Shown: positions 1-10,441, counted from the first letter of the stretch. The stretch: DNA of 64,000 nt from Providencia sneebia DSM 19967 (GCF_000314895.2 NZ_CM001773.1:1405442-1469441); one strand, 5' to 3'. Program-made: numbers and translations. The notes: a model not told the origin generated them from the sequence alone.

Positions 1-2
1 CA

Positions 3-1565
3 TTAATCCATCATTATATTGATGAAGTCTGAGTAGGTTGGAATATTTGATGCTGAAATGATAACAATATCAAATTTAATAAGATAGGCGAGTTTTGAGT
101 TTCTACTATCTGGGTGATAACTTACAAAGTCACCAAATGCATAAATAACTAATGCAGGTGGCATATTATCCCTTTCTATTAATTGTGCGGGTTGGCTAAC
201 ATGTGGGTGATTACCAAGTATTGTATCAACACCACACTCGATCACTTTATGTGCTGCTTCGACAATATTCACGTGAGGATACATTTCGAACTCCCATCCC
301 CAGTGACAATAAGCAATAATGTGATCGGCACCTTTTGCTTTAGCTATGGCTACTTGATTTTCAATTAGTGAATAATCAGGTTCTGGGTCCGCATCATTAA
401 AACGAACTACGTTAACTAGATATGGTTCATCTTCAGGAACATTATATCCATTCAGGTCGAAGGTAAAGGCAAGCAGAGCAATTCTTAATCCATTTTTATC
501 AAATATAACAACGTCTTCTTGTTCAGCGGTACTTGCGGCAGTCCCTGAGTAGTAAGCACCTGATTGTTTTAAAACATCGAGAGTTTTAAGAACACCTTCT
601 TTACCTAAATCCATGGCATGATTTGTCGCAGTACTGAAAAAGTTGATTTTTGCTTCATTACGAAATTTCTCAAACATTGATTTATGGGTATTCATTTTGA
701 ATGGTTTGCCCTCGACAGGAATTCGCCCAAATTCGGCTTCGTCATCAACGGTTGATTCTAAATTTGCACTAACAATATCTGCACTACTGTAAAAGTCAGT
801 AATATCATCGAATAAATATTTTGTATTTTTTGGGGTAAGGACGTCTACAGCTAATAAATCGCCACCACAAGATACTGATATTGACCTTTTCCAAACTTCT
901 GGCGGAACTGGGGGGATAGTAATCATAGGTGGTTGTTTGATTTGAATATTAATATTCTCTGATAAAAAAAATGATTCTAAATCAGAGCCTTTTTCTGCAA
1001 CTTCCAGTTGATTGAACCAATACCGATAAACCCATTTTAATTGCTCAAATTTATTGTTTGCAATATTATAAACTCCAGTTTCTGGTTGTGGATAATGAAA
1101 CTGTTCATAAAAAATATAGCTCATTAATAATACGATAAATCGTTGTTTAGTTCTTTTATCGGCATCGATAAGTCGTTTTATTGCATGAATAACTTTATGT
1201 CCGTCAAAATTAGGGCCTAAGGTTATTATTATGACAAAACCTGGAATATCTCCTGATTCTGTTGGTTCTCTTTTTACTATAAACCAGTCGTGAATATCGA
1301 TTATATTATTCTTTTCTTCATCATATGATGAGTATATAGTGAGAAAAGAGGATATTATGTCCAGCGTTACCTGTGGCTCAATTTCACAAATCCAACTGAA
1401 AATATCTATTAAATCATTGGCTTCTTGTGCGGATAAAGACTCGGGTAAGGGATAGGTACCTGTTATTGTCTTTTGAAGGTTTTTTATCATTTCATCAATT
1501 TGAATATGATCAAAGCAATTTTTTATATTATTAACATTAACAATCTCATTTATATTAAATTCCAT
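3..1565 (-). CDS. CapA-like (PGA_cap fold) protein with an unassigned N-terminal region
   Basis: The protein has 520 residues in two parts. From about residue 230 to the end it carries the hallmarks of the CapA/poly-gamma-glutamate-synthesis metallophosphatase fold: a GGD start motif, ANLES, the NHAMDLGKEG helix start, HWGWE, and GNHPHVSQ followed by GDFVSYH. These His/Asp/Asn residues are the usual metal ligands. The first ~225 residues match nothing I recognise; they look globular with a short Pro-rich linker (PPMITIPPVPPE) before the CapA part. No signal peptide or membrane segment is visible, unlike typical membrane-bound CapA. The end comes only about 40 residues after GDFV, shorter than usual, so C-terminal truncation or frameshift outside the window is possible. 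It starts at an ATG with GGTGGT just upstream. It lies beside a very AT-rich spacer, and synteny with E. coli is lost here, suggesting acquired DNA. Substrate and role are unknown. Confidence 0.72.
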   Translation of the reverse strand: MEFNINEIVNVNNIKNCFDHIQIDEMIKNLQKTITGTYPLPESLSAQEANDLIDIFSWICEIEPQVTLDIISSFLTIYSSYDEEKNNIIDIHDWFIVKREPTESGDIPGFVIIITLGPNFDGHKVIHAIKRLIDADKRTKQRFIVLLMSYIFYEQFHYPQPETGVYNIANNKFEQLKWVYRYWFNQLEVAEKGSDLESFFLSENINIQIKQPPMITIPPVPPEVWKRSISVSCGGDLLAVDVLTPKNTKYLFDDITDFYSSADIVSANLESTVDDEAEFGRIPVEGKPFKMNTHKSMFEKFRNEAKINFFSTATNHAMDLGKEGVLKTLDVLKQSGAYYSGTAASTAEQEDVVIFDKNGLRIALLAFTFDLNGYNVPEDEPYLVNVVRFNDADPEPDYSLIENQVAIAKAKGADHIIAYCHWGWEFEMYPHVNIVEAAHKVIECGVDTILGNHPHVSQPAQLIERDNMPPALVIYAFGDFVSYHPDSRNSKLAYLIKFDIVIISASNIPTYSDFINIMMD

Positions 1566-2004
1566 TGATTACCACCTATATTTTAAATATAAAAAAATAA
1601 ATGTTTATAAAATAAATACTTCAATAACTATATTTAGTTTATTACTATGTATTTTTTAGCTTTATACTCTTTATCTTATTATTTGTCATTTTCTTGTTAA
1701 TGACTAAAGTATAGAAGGTATTATTGAAAATACAAAAAATTAACGCTGTATTTTTTATTTCTCTCTTATATTTTATGTTTTAAACTCTGGCGAGGTACAT
1801 TTTTTAATTTATTTATTATGTGTGTTTTTAATGGTAATACAAATATCTTGTAGAATATTAAATAGTAATATACACATAATATGTGATTATATTCGTATAT
1901 TATTGTTCAGTTAATTATGGTTTTAATCTTTTAAAGATGAAAGTGAATGATTTATTGAGCTAGAATTTATAATATAAGGTGTAGTTGTATTATGAGCAAA
2001 TATA
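1566..2004. other. AT-rich spacer without a gene
   Basis: About 440 bases of extremely AT-rich sequence lie between the CapA-like gene and yfiM. No ORF of useful length, RNA gene or clear terminator is visible. It presumably holds the promoter of the CapA-like gene on its left side. Confidence 0.5.
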
Positions 2005-2349
2005 TTATTTCAAAGATTGATAAAGGCTATAACCCGTTATTGCTCCAGCAACATCATAAGCAAAATCATGCCAGCTCCAACCAGTGCCTGCTGGTCTGCT
2101 ATCATAAAGTTCTTTAGCAGCACCAAGAGAAATGGAGAATAGTAAGCCAAATTGTGCCGCTTTTCTGTGTTGCCAATTTTGTTTATCTGCATAGGCATTT
2201 GCACCGATTGCTGCTGCCGCAGAAAATGCAAAATGCTGGGCTTTATCTTTGCCTTGCCAATTATCATTTGCCCAATGAAAACCTGAGCATCCTGTTGTAA
2301 AAAATAATGATATCAATAATAGAGAAAATAATTTTTTATATTGTTTCAT
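2005..2349 (-). CDS. yfiM: YfiM family lipoprotein (DUF2279)
   Basis: This 114-residue protein starts with a lipoprotein signal peptide: KQYKK, a hydrophobic stretch, and lipobox FTTGC with Cys at about residue 21. The rest matches the YfiM/DUF2279 pattern, including DKAQHFAFSAA, LGAAKELYDSR and WSWHDFAYDVAGA. It is probably an outer- or inner-membrane-anchored lipoprotein of unknown function. It lies downstream of pssA on the same strand, as in E. coli, but a strong terminator stands between them, so it probably has its own promoter or depends on read-through. Confidence 0.85.
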   Translation of the reverse strand: MKQYKKLFSLLLISLFFTTGCSGFHWANDNWQGKDKAQHFAFSAAAAIGANAYADKQNWQHRKAAQFGLLFSISLGAAKELYDSRPAGTGWSWHDFAYDVAGAITGYSLYQSLK

Positions 2350-2372
2350 CTTATTTATTAATCAACATAAGT

Positions 2373-2396
2373 TAAAAAAACGCCACAGATGTGGCG
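2373..2396 (-). terminator. rho-independent terminator of pssA
   Basis: A perfect 7-bp stem (CGCCACA / TGTGGCG, 2-base loop, extendable by one pair) is followed on the minus strand by seven T residues. It sits between pssA and yfiM. Confidence 0.85.
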
Positions 2397-2419
2397 CTAT
2401 TCAATAAACTAATTCTATA

Positions 2420-3775
2420 TTACAAGATCCGGCTAATTAACCTATCAACTCTTATACGACGTAATCGACGAATAAGTTTTTTCACTTTTATAGGATAACT
2501 TTGAATACTTTCTAATTCTCGATAATGATTGACAACTTTTGTATGCATACGAATACATTCTAACTCTTGATGGCGTTGTTCTTGCATTTCTTGGTTAGGA
2601 TCATGAATGAGTACAGCATTTTCAAGATCAAGCCCCCAAGCACGAGGATTTAAGTTATTACCTGTAATCAGTTGCCAATGTTTATCTACCCACATTCCTT
2701 TTAGATGGAATGTATTATCTTCATCTTTCCACAAGCGAATGGTCAGCTGTTTGTTATCAATAAACCTCTGTAAGCGGCTAACGAAGCGACGTAGATTTAT
2801 TTCATACAGATAAGGAAGAGCACCAATAATTTTAAATGGCTCTGATGGTGGAATATAGAAATCGTTAGCTGTCTTGTCACCAATGATAATTTCGACTTGT
2901 TTACCATTCCTGAGTAATTTAGTAATAATTCGAACAAGTAAAGCAGGAAGATTAAAATAAGGCGTACAAATTGTTAGTTTATCTTCTGTTGAGCTCATGA
3001 GATGAGTAATCGTACAATTAAGCTCATTTTTTTTACCTAAACCAACTAATGGCGTTACCGCGAGTTCAGTATTAGAAGCATTATTTGTAAAATTATAAGT
3101 ACTTGCTTTTAATGCAGCTCTAAATTGTTTGATATCATTTTTAAATTCGGCTGTTTTAGGTTTAGTTGCAGAATTTAATAAATGCGTTGCTTCCGCAGGT
3201 AAAAATGCTTGATCAATATAAGCTTTCATTGAAGCGGTTAATTGACTATTTTTTATTAATTGATAACGATCATATCGATATTTATCATGACGTTGTAGAT
3301 AGACATCATTAATACTCGCGCCACTATATAATAATGTGTCGTCAAATATAAAACCTTTTAGATGTAAAACACCTAAGGCTTCACGAGTATTTACGGGAAT
3401 ACCATAAATAGGAATATCTATATTTGGATAATGTGAAGCAACATCATAATACCAATCTGCATTAGTTGAATTAGCGGCTGCACCAATTCTGCCTCGTTGC
3501 GCTCGATGCCAATCAACAAACACTTTAATATCTAATGATGGATTAGCTTGCTTGGCCGCATAGAGTGCATGAAGAATATCTTTACCTGCATCATCTTTTT
3601 CTAAATATAAAGCAGTGATGTAGATAGTCTTCTGAGCGAGAGAAATTTGCTCAAGTAAGGCATCACGAAAATCTTCTGTCTTATATAGCGTTCTAACATC
3701 AGCAATTGATTGTGACAATTTAGGTAAATTTGCCAAATATTGTTGATGTTTTGCTTGTTTTAATTTTGACAACAT
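2420..3775 (-). CDS. pssA: CDP-diacylglycerol--serine O-phosphatidyltransferase
   Basis: PssA makes phosphatidylserine from CDP-diacylglycerol and serine, the first committed step towards phosphatidylethanolamine. The 451-residue length equals that of the E. coli enzyme. Two phospholipase-D-type HxKxxxxD motifs are visible: HLKGFIFDD near residue 138 and HLKGMWVDK near 355, each followed by the usual SGAS / GNN signatures. The C-terminus is rich in Arg/Lys (LIRRLRRIR), consistent with peripheral binding to acidic membrane. A GTG codon lies directly upstream (3776-3778), but the ATG at 3773-3775 reproduces the conserved MLSK start. The gene is terminated by the hairpin at 2373-2396. Confidence 0.97.
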   Translation of the reverse strand: MLSKLKQAKHQQYLANLPKLSQSIADVRTLYKTEDFRDALLEQISLAQKTIYITALYLEKDDAGKDILHALYAAKQANPSLDIKVFVDWHRAQRGRIGAAANSTNADWYYDVASHYPNIDIPIYGIPVNTREALGVLHLKGFIFDDTLLYSGASINDVYLQRHDKYRYDRYQLIKNSQLTASMKAYIDQAFLPAEATHLLNSATKPKTAEFKNDIKQFRAALKASTYNFTNNASNTELAVTPLVGLGKKNELNCTITHLMSSTEDKLTICTPYFNLPALLVRIITKLLRNGKQVEIIIGDKTANDFYIPPSEPFKIIGALPYLYEINLRRFVSRLQRFIDNKQLTIRLWKDEDNTFHLKGMWVDKHWQLITGNNLNPRAWGLDLENAVLIHDPNQEMQEQRHQELECIRMHTKVVNHYRELESIQSYPIKVKKLIRRLRRIRVDRLISRIL

Positions 3776-3928
3776 CACAGTGTAAATTTTCTCTTATTAG
3801 TCCAATAGCAAATCGCTTCATGCCAATAGGTAAGCGAATGATCGGTGGATGATAGCATATTTAGGCTAATCATTTAGAATAAATTGATTTCTGTTTATTT
3901 ATTGTACATATTGTTGTTGGTTTATTGT

Positions 3929-6574
3929 TTATAAATGTAAGGTTAAGTTTACAATACCATCCTCGAATTGCACATCGATTTGGAACCCTAATTTCTTAGC
4001 TAAACTAATCATATTGCGATTTTCTGGCATGGTGATTGCCGTGAGTTTTTTGATCCCATGTGATCGTGTGTAGCTGAGTAATTTATTCATTAATTGATAA
4101 CCGAGTGATATCCCTTTCATATCTGATCTTACCAATACCGCAAATTCAGCTTCTTGATTATCCGGATCCGCCATTGCACGAGTGACGCCCAGAATTTCGG
4201 GGTGAGTGTCAGGATTTTTTATGGCAACAAAAGCCATTTCACGATCATAGTCAATCTGGGTCATATTGGCGAGATCATCATGTGTAAACTCACTGATTTC
4301 ACTAAAATAACGATAATACAAATCTTCTTTAGTGACTTGATCAATAAAGGATTTTAATAGTGGTTCATCTTCCGGTAAGATTGGGCGCAACAAACATTTA
4401 ATGTCTTCTTTGAGTGAGATTGTTTCTTCAAGTTCACTTGGATAAGGGCGAATGGCTAGTCTAGATTTTTGATTTTCATCATCCTGAACTAATTCCATAG
4501 AAACATCAAGCAAAGTGAATTCATTACCTGAAGCAAGTAAAGGGTGAATATCAAGTCGTGAAATATTTGGGCAATCAATAATTAAGTTGGATACACGGAC
4601 AAGTAGGCTAGCTAAACCTGAAATATCTAATGGGGTTAGCGCGCTTCGAGGCTTAATTTTATAGCCTTTTATGGCTTGAATAACCAAATATCTTGCGAGT
4701 GCTAGATTGAGTGGTGGTAAGGCAACAGCCGCTTGGCTTTCTTGCTGCCATTCAATCCCGCCTTCACCAAGCATGATAAGCGGCCCAAATATTGGATCTT
4801 GCTCAACCGCTATCCGTAACTCTTGTGCTCCTGCTCGGTTTGCCATACTTTGCACCAGCAGACCTTCAATTCGTGCATTAGGGAAATTCGTTGAAACTCT
4901 TTCAATAATTGCTTTTGCCGCATCACCAACTTCTTTGGCATTACGTAAATAAAGCATGACGCCCTGAACTTCAGATTTATGAACAATATCTGGAGAGCGT
5001 AATTTTAGTGCAACGGGATAGCCAATTTTTTCTGCTATTTCAATTGCTTCATCACTGGAGTGCGCAATCCAAGTTGGCAGACTATTTAGCCCGTAAGCTT
5101 GCAATATAGGCTGAACTTCATGTGTATCTAAGTGCAGATTATTGTTTTGCAAGGCATCTTGAATATAAACATGAGCTTGCTGCGTATTGGCGGTAATACC
5201 GATGGGTAAAGCAGGGGTTTCTTTTAATTGTTTTTGATTTCGACGATATTCAACCATGTGCATAAAAGCACTTATTGCCCCTTCAGGCGTTCGGTAAGTC
5301 GGGATACCTGCTTCACTAAATAAACGGCGAGAAGTTTGTGCGGAATATTCACCACACCAGTTAGTGAAGATAGTTAACCATTTGCTTCTAGGGTGCTGTT
5401 TAATCGCTTTTATGACTTTTTCGGCAACTGTTCTGCTTTCTGTAATCGCGCTTGGTGTATAAATAAGAAGCAAAGCATCATGATCGTGGCTATCGAGCAT
5501 TTTATTTAAGACTGCAATATAGCGATCAATTGTTGAGTCATCCCCTAAATTAATTGGATTTTGCGTTGATAAATCAAGAGGAAGGAGGACGCTAAGCTCA
5601 TTTTTTGTCTCTTCACTGAGTGTCGCCAGTTTACCATTTCGCTGTAATAGCTCATCTAATGCCATGGCAGCAGGTGCGGAGCCATTGCTGATAATAGATA
5701 AACGTTCACCACGCAATGGCGTCATGTAGCTTAATGTTTCAACGGCTGAAAACATTTCATGCGTATCTTGAACGCGTAGAAGACCGGCTCGTTGAATAGC
5801 GGCATCATATGCGGCATCTAAACTGGGTTTCTCACCAAGAAGCTCTTGAGCTTTGCGCGTTCGACCACTTTTAATGACAAGGATAGGCTTATTGCGTGAA
5901 GCGCTACGTGAAGCAGAAAGAAAACGTCGTGCATCACTAATACTTTCAATATAAAGCAAAATTGCACTTGTTTTACCATCCCTAGCGAGATAATCCAGTA
6001 AGTCATCAATGTCAATATCAAGGCTATCACCTAAGGCGATAAAGTAAGAAAAGCCAATATCACGATGTCTCGCCCAATCCAGCACAGTATTAGATACAGC
6101 CGCAGATTGTGAAATAAAAGCGAGCTTGCCTTTTAATATTGGGATTGGTGAAAAGCTGGCATTAAGACCTTGCCAAGGGGCGAGTATTCCTAAGCTATTT
6201 GGGCCAAGTATTCTGATTTGATATTGTTGGGCTATTTTTTTGAGTTCATGAAATTGAATGGATGGCGATGATAAAATAATAACAACTTTGCAGCCATATT
6301 CGCCTAATTGCCGTAAACACTCGATATTTTTTGCATGATGTGTGCAAATTACCGCGAGTTCGGGTTTTAAAGGCAGTTTATCAATTGATGGGTAAGCAAG
6401 CACACCAAAGATTGAGTTTCTATTTGGATTCACGGGTAGAATGGGACCTTTAAAACCATTTGTTAGCAGGTTTTTCATCATGACAGAACCCGCTCGGTTT
6501 GGATCTTCTGAGGCACCAATAACCGCAATGGATTTTGGTCTAAATAATGACTCTAATTGACTCACTAATCCCAT
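3929..6574 (-). CDS. patZ: protein lysine acetyltransferase PatZ (acyl-CoA synthetase-like/GNAT fusion)
   Basis: Pat/PatZ (YfiQ) acetylates lysines of metabolic enzymes such as acetyl-CoA synthetase. Domain order: CoA-binding Rossmann domain (about 10-140, starting RPKSIAVIGAS), succinyl-CoA-ligase-like domains (about 150-460), ATP-grasp domain (about 480-690, with GYPVALKLRSPDIVHKSE), and a C-terminal GNAT domain (about 730-881, with SLGYQLMNKLL as acetyl-CoA loop). The reading frame can be extended upstream to a TTG at 6616, but the ATG at 6574 has AAAAGG nine bases before it and fits the family start. The length of 881 residues is normal. The gene is next to tapT, as in E. coli. Confidence 0.95.
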   Translation of the reverse strand: MGLVSQLESLFRPKSIAVIGASEDPNRAGSVMMKNLLTNGFKGPILPVNPNRNSIFGVLAYPSIDKLPLKPELAVICTHHAKNIECLRQLGEYGCKVVIILSSPSIQFHELKKIAQQYQIRILGPNSLGILAPWQGLNASFSPIPILKGKLAFISQSAAVSNTVLDWARHRDIGFSYFIALGDSLDIDIDDLLDYLARDGKTSAILLYIESISDARRFLSASRSASRNKPILVIKSGRTRKAQELLGEKPSLDAAYDAAIQRAGLLRVQDTHEMFSAVETLSYMTPLRGERLSIISNGSAPAAMALDELLQRNGKLATLSEETKNELSVLLPLDLSTQNPINLGDDSTIDRYIAVLNKMLDSHDHDALLLIYTPSAITESRTVAEKVIKAIKQHPRSKWLTIFTNWCGEYSAQTSRRLFSEAGIPTYRTPEGAISAFMHMVEYRRNQKQLKETPALPIGITANTQQAHVYIQDALQNNNLHLDTHEVQPILQAYGLNSLPTWIAHSSDEAIEIAEKIGYPVALKLRSPDIVHKSEVQGVMLYLRNAKEVGDAAKAIIERVSTNFPNARIEGLLVQSMANRAGAQELRIAVEQDPIFGPLIMLGEGGIEWQQESQAAVALPPLNLALARYLVIQAIKGYKIKPRSALTPLDISGLASLLVRVSNLIIDCPNISRLDIHPLLASGNEFTLLDVSMELVQDDENQKSRLAIRPYPSELEETISLKEDIKCLLRPILPEDEPLLKSFIDQVTKEDLYYRYFSEISEFTHDDLANMTQIDYDREMAFVAIKNPDTHPEILGVTRAMADPDNQEAEFAVLVRSDMKGISLGYQLMNKLLSYTRSHGIKKLTAITMPENRNMISLAKKLGFQIDVQFEDGIVNLTLHL

Positions 6575-6740
6575 GGCAGAAAACCTTTTGCTTTGGTGAG
6601 CGCAACCATCGCTCAATTAACATTAAGATATTGATTAATACTAAGCCGTATCTCATTCTTAACGCCAGTTTAACCTGCCAAGTTTATAAGCATGTTCACG
6701 TTTTAGATTAATCTAGCTGTGATTTCCTACCTAATGGTTA

Positions 6741-7478
6741 TCATTCACTCGGGTAAATAGGATTAATGGCAGCCTCTTTCTCACTAAGTTCTGCACGTAG
6801 TTTTTGAGCTACAGGGTGATGAGGTTTGCCTTCCAAGTATTTTTGTCTAAATAGGTTGAAATGGTTGAATAACTGTTCTGAAGCAGGAATATCCCCCGCA
6901 AGCTCAAGCACTGTTGCAGCGACTTCTGCGGTGCAGTGTTGATCTTCTCGTGATGGTGTGCGCAGTAAGTAATCTGTACGTGCTTTAGTATTAATAGATA
7001 AAATTGGAATATCATCAAGATAAGGACTTTTTCGAAACATTTTTCGCGCTTCAGGCCAAGTACCATCCAGTAGAATAAAAAGTGCAGGTTTATCATTGAG
7101 TATTGGTTGATTAACAACTGTTCTGCCTTCTTGTGCATAGCTTTCTGGAAAAATGAGATAAGGTTGTCTGGTTGTATCTTTGAGCGCTGACAGCAGTTGT
7201 TCTTCAGGATTTGTTCTTGACCATTGAAATGCTAATGTATCAGGTAAGATATCAGCGATTAATTTTCCTGTATTACTTGGTTTGAATACTTCGCCATCAA
7301 ACATAATTAAACAAAATTGGCTGCTTGCGTGAGAAGATTGTGTTTCTTGGCAGAGACATTGTGGAACAGGTAATAGACAATATTGACAGCGTTTTACCCG
7401 GCAACCTCTTGCTTTAAAAGCTTTAGTTGAAAGTAACAAACGTTGTTGGCGTAAAGTATAAACGGCATTTTGAGTCAT
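6741..7478 (-). CDS. tapT: tRNA-uridine aminocarboxypropyltransferase (DTW domain)
   Basis: This 245-residue DTW-domain protein (YfiP/TapT) transfers the 3-amino-3-carboxypropyl group from S-adenosylmethionine to uridine 47 in the variable loop of some tRNAs. It shows the N-terminal Cys cluster CRVKRCQYCLLPVPQC (probable zinc site), the family signature LLDGTWPEARKM near residue 140, and LRTPSREDQHCTAE. Start at ATG 7478. It is divergent from trmG, as expected from E. coli, with about 170 bp between the starts that must hold both promoters. Confidence 0.92.
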   Translation of the reverse strand: MTQNAVYTLRQQRLLLSTKAFKARGCRVKRCQYCLLPVPQCLCQETQSSHASSQFCLIMFDGEVFKPSNTGKLIADILPDTLAFQWSRTNPEEQLLSALKDTTRQPYLIFPESYAQEGRTVVNQPILNDKPALFILLDGTWPEARKMFRKSPYLDDIPILSINTKARTDYLLRTPSREDQHCTAEVAATVLELAGDIPASEQLFNHFNLFRQKYLEGKPHHPVAQKLRAELSEKEAAINPIYPSE

Positions 7479-7649
7479 GTTAGAGGCTGTATTTGGCAGT
7501 TGTCAAAAACAAAGCGCACATTGTACGGAAATCTATGTAAGGGTGATAGCGCTATATTCGATATCTTTTCAGTGCGATAATAGAGGTATCAGTGGCGTAG
7601 TTTGGCAACATCATGTAATCTTCGCGCCATAGCTTAGTAGGGGATATGA

Positions 7650-8702
7650 ATGAACGACTCTAGCGATTTTAATGGTAAGAAAGGCAAAGTAAAAGTGATG
7701 TTCGTCCGTAGTGAAGGACAGGATGACACTAAAGGGTATAAAGGCAAAGATAAACGCCAACAAGATAATAAGAAAAGAGATGGACGCGGTGGACGTAATG
7801 AACGTTCAGAGCGTTCAGGTCGCTCAGAAGGTAATCGAGGTGGTTATTCACCAGAACGTTCACCATGGCGCACGGTTTCTAAGCCAGATAGTGATGAATT
7901 GATCCCTGATCACGGTGGTATTTCGGGTAAGAGTCAAATTGATCCGGAACAACTACGTAAACAGCGCCAAGAAGAAACGCGAATTTATGGTGAGAATGCT
8001 TGCCAAGCCATGTTTAAAAATCGCCCTGATGCGATTGTACGTGCATGGTTTTTGCAATCAGTCACACCACGTTTTCGTGATGCGTTAAAATGGATGGCTG
8101 CAAACCGTAAAGCATATCATGTGGTTGACGATGAAGAGTTAACAAAAGCTTCAGGCACTGAGCATCATGGCGGCGTATGTTTTATTATCAAAAAACGCGG
8201 TGGCATGGATGTTGAAACGTATTTACAACAAGCACCTGCGAAAGATTGTGTATTAGCCTTAGAAGATGTCGGGAATCCTCATAATTTAGGCGGGATCATG
8301 CGGAGTTGTGCGCACTTTGGCGTGCAAGGTGTCATTTTACAAGATGCAGGTATGCTTGAATCTGGTGCTGCAATCCGTACCGCAGAAGGTGGAGCAGAGC
8401 ACATTAAAGCTATTGATGCAGATGGTTTAACTTCCACATTGAATAAATTTCGTGATGCTGGTTATACTATCGTCACAACATCTAGCCATAAAGGCAGCCA
8501 AGATATTGCCACAGCTAAGTTACCTGAAAAAATGGTACTTGTTCTCGGCCAAGAGAGTGATGGTTTGAGCGATAGTGTGTGGGATCATGGCGACATGAGC
8601 TTATACATTGGCGGTACTGGAAAAGTAGAAAGTCTCAATGTTTCTGTGGCAACCGGCATTATGCTTGCGCAGTGGTGGCAGCAAAATAATGTTAAAAAGT
8701 AA
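7650..8702 (+). CDS. trmG: SpoU/TrmH family RNA 2'-O-methyltransferase YfiF
   Basis: The 350-residue protein has a basic, low-complexity N-terminus (about residues 1-90, many Lys, Arg and Gly), then a SpoU substrate-binding domain (about 105-180) and a SPOUT methyltransferase domain (about 195-345). Motifs visible are [17 protein letters not shown] (motif 1), [10 protein letters not shown] (motif 2) and [16 protein letters not shown] (motif 3), which form the knotted SAM site. It probably methylates a ribose in tRNA or rRNA; the exact target is not shown by the sequence. GGGG seven bases before ATG 7650 serves as ribosome binding site. Confidence 0.93.
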   Translation: MNDSSDFNGKKGKVKVMFVRSEGQDDTKGYKGKDKRQQDNKKRDGRGGRNERSERSGRSEGNRGGYSPERSPWRTVSKPDSDELIPDHGGISGKSQIDPEQLRKQRQEETRIYGENACQAMFKNRPDAIVRAWFLQSVTPRFRDALKWMAANRKAYHVVDDEELTKASGTEHHGGVCFIIKKRGGMDVETYLQQAPAKDCVLALEDVGNPHNLGGIMRSCAHFGVQGVILQDAGMLESGAAIRTAEGGAEHIKAIDADGLTSTLNKFRDAGYTIVTTSSHKGSQDIATAKLPEKMVLVLGQESDGLSDSVWDHGDMSLYIGGTGKVESLNVSVATGIMLAQWWQQNNVKK

Positions 8703-8745
8703 TATTAAATAGTTATCTTATATATAATTAAGATATTAACTAGAT

Positions 8746-8797
8746 AAAAAACGGTATATTTATTAGCGGTTACCCGCTGCCAATATACCGTTTTTTT
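8746..8797. terminator. bidirectional terminator between trmG and emrB
   Basis: A long inverted repeat (AAAAACGGTATATT / AATATACCGTTTTT) contains a nested small hairpin (AGCGG / CCGCT). It ends in seven T on the plus strand and has five A before it, so it can act in both directions for the converging trmG and emrB. Confidence 0.85.
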
Positions 8798-8885
8798 GTT
8801 TTTGTCTATTTTGCTGTTAAATTTACTCCGCAAAATAGACAATAAAATGACTGACCAATTTCTATTCTAAAGTGGTGTCGCTTTG

Positions 8886-10427
8886 TCAGTGTGCTCCACC
8901 GCCTTCACTTTTTGAGCCTGGGCTAAACGGGGGTTTTGCAAACCAAATAACGACCATTAACAGAATAAACACACCAGCAGACAACCAGAAAATTTCATTT
9001 GCAGAAATAATGAGGACTTGATCTGTAATTGTTTTTGCAAGATAAGCAGAACGTTGCATCTCATTCATCCCTATTTTTTCTAGCTCACTGAGCATATGTT
9101 GTGAATTAGGGTTATAAGGATTCACAAATTCTGTCAGAGTTTCATGATGCATAGCTTCGCGTTGCGTCCACATTGTCGTGGTGATTGACGTCCCGATGGC
9201 ACCTGCTAATGTTCGTGTGAAGTTTGATAAACTGGATGCAGAAGCCATTCTTTCTGGTGGCAAACCAGATAAAGTAATGGTTGTTAGTGGCATAAAGAAA
9301 CACGCAATTGCCAATCCTTGTACAAATTGTGGCCATGCTGCTTCTGCAAAGCTCATGCCAGGCTCAAAGGTATAAGCTCGCCAGTAATAACACAATGCAT
9401 AGATAATAAAGCTAAATGTGACCAAATAGCGCATATCAATCCGGTTTCCAAATCGACCAATGATTGGTGTGATCAATAATGGGAGAAGCCCAACTGGTGC
9501 GGAAGCAAGACCTGCCCATGTCGCCGTGTAACCATAAACCATTTGCAATAGTTGTGGTATAAGGACAATCGTCCCAAAATACAGCATATAAGCAAGGCTA
9601 AGAGCAATACAACCAATGGTAAAGTTGCGTTCTTTAAATAATGATAGGTCAATAACGGGATGTTCGTCAGTGAGCTCCCAAACAATTAAAAAGGCAATTG
9701 CGACAACGGCAATAATAGTTAAAACAATTATTTCAGTTGAATTAAACCAATCAAGTTCTTTTCCCTGATCAAGCATGATTTGTAGTGCACCAATACCTAC
9801 CACAAGTAACACTAAGCCTACAGTATCAATTGGTCTAATCGATATTTGGGTTTCTCGGCCTTTTAATGTTCGCATTATGGCAAAAATAATGGCGATGCTA
9901 AACGGAACGTTAATGAAGAATATCCATCCCCAATGATAGTTATCACTAATATAGCCACCCAAAATAGGTCCACAAATTGGTGCAACAACAATGGTCATAG
10001 ACCAGAGTGCTAATGCCATATTGCGTTTGAGCGGTGGATAGTTATTGAGCAGTAAGCTTTGTGATAATGGGATCAATGGGCCTGCAACTAAACCTTGCAG
10101 AACACGAAAGAGGATCAACATTTCTAGGCTGTTAGAAATACCACATAGCCATGATGTCAGAGCAAACAGCCCGGTTGACCATAAAAATAGCCGAACTTCA
10201 CCAATTCGACGCGCTAGCCAGCCGGTAATTGGAATTGAAATTGCGTTAGCCACACCAAAAGAGGTGATAACCCAAGTTCCTTGTGTGTTGGAAGCACCCA
10301 AATTACCGGCAATAGTGGGTATGGCAACGTTAGCAATGGTTGAGTCCAAAACTTGCATGAAGGTTGCTAATGATAAAGCAATCGTCATCCAAGCAAGTTT
10401 TGCGCCCGTTAAAGGTGTATTTGTCAT
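8886..10427 (-). CDS. emrB: EmrB-type MFS multidrug efflux permease (DHA2)
   Basis: This 513-residue, 14-helix DHA2 major facilitator carries LDSTIANVAIP in the first helix and GPILGGYISDNYHWGWIFFINVP, the family's motif C region. EmrB works with the periplasmic adaptor EmrA and TolC to pump uncouplers and hydrophobic drugs out of the cell. It lies 14 bases after emrA on the same strand and clearly belongs to one operon with it. Length and start are normal. It ends before a bidirectional terminator. Confidence 0.95.
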   Translation of the reverse strand: MTNTPLTGAKLAWMTIALSLATFMQVLDSTIANVAIPTIAGNLGASNTQGTWVITSFGVANAISIPITGWLARRIGEVRLFLWSTGLFALTSWLCGISNSLEMLILFRVLQGLVAGPLIPLSQSLLLNNYPPLKRNMALALWSMTIVVAPICGPILGGYISDNYHWGWIFFINVPFSIAIIFAIMRTLKGRETQISIRPIDTVGLVLLVVGIGALQIMLDQGKELDWFNSTEIIVLTIIAVVAIAFLIVWELTDEHPVIDLSLFKERNFTIGCIALSLAYMLYFGTIVLIPQLLQMVYGYTATWAGLASAPVGLLPLLITPIIGRFGNRIDMRYLVTFSFIIYALCYYWRAYTFEPGMSFAEAAWPQFVQGLAIACFFMPLTTITLSGLPPERMASASSLSNFTRTLAGAIGTSITTTMWTQREAMHHETLTEFVNPYNPNSQHMLSELEKIGMNEMQRSAYLAKTITDQVLIISANEIFWLSAGVFILLMVVIWFAKPPFSPGSKSEGGGAH

Positions 10428-10441
10428 CTTTACACCTCGAA

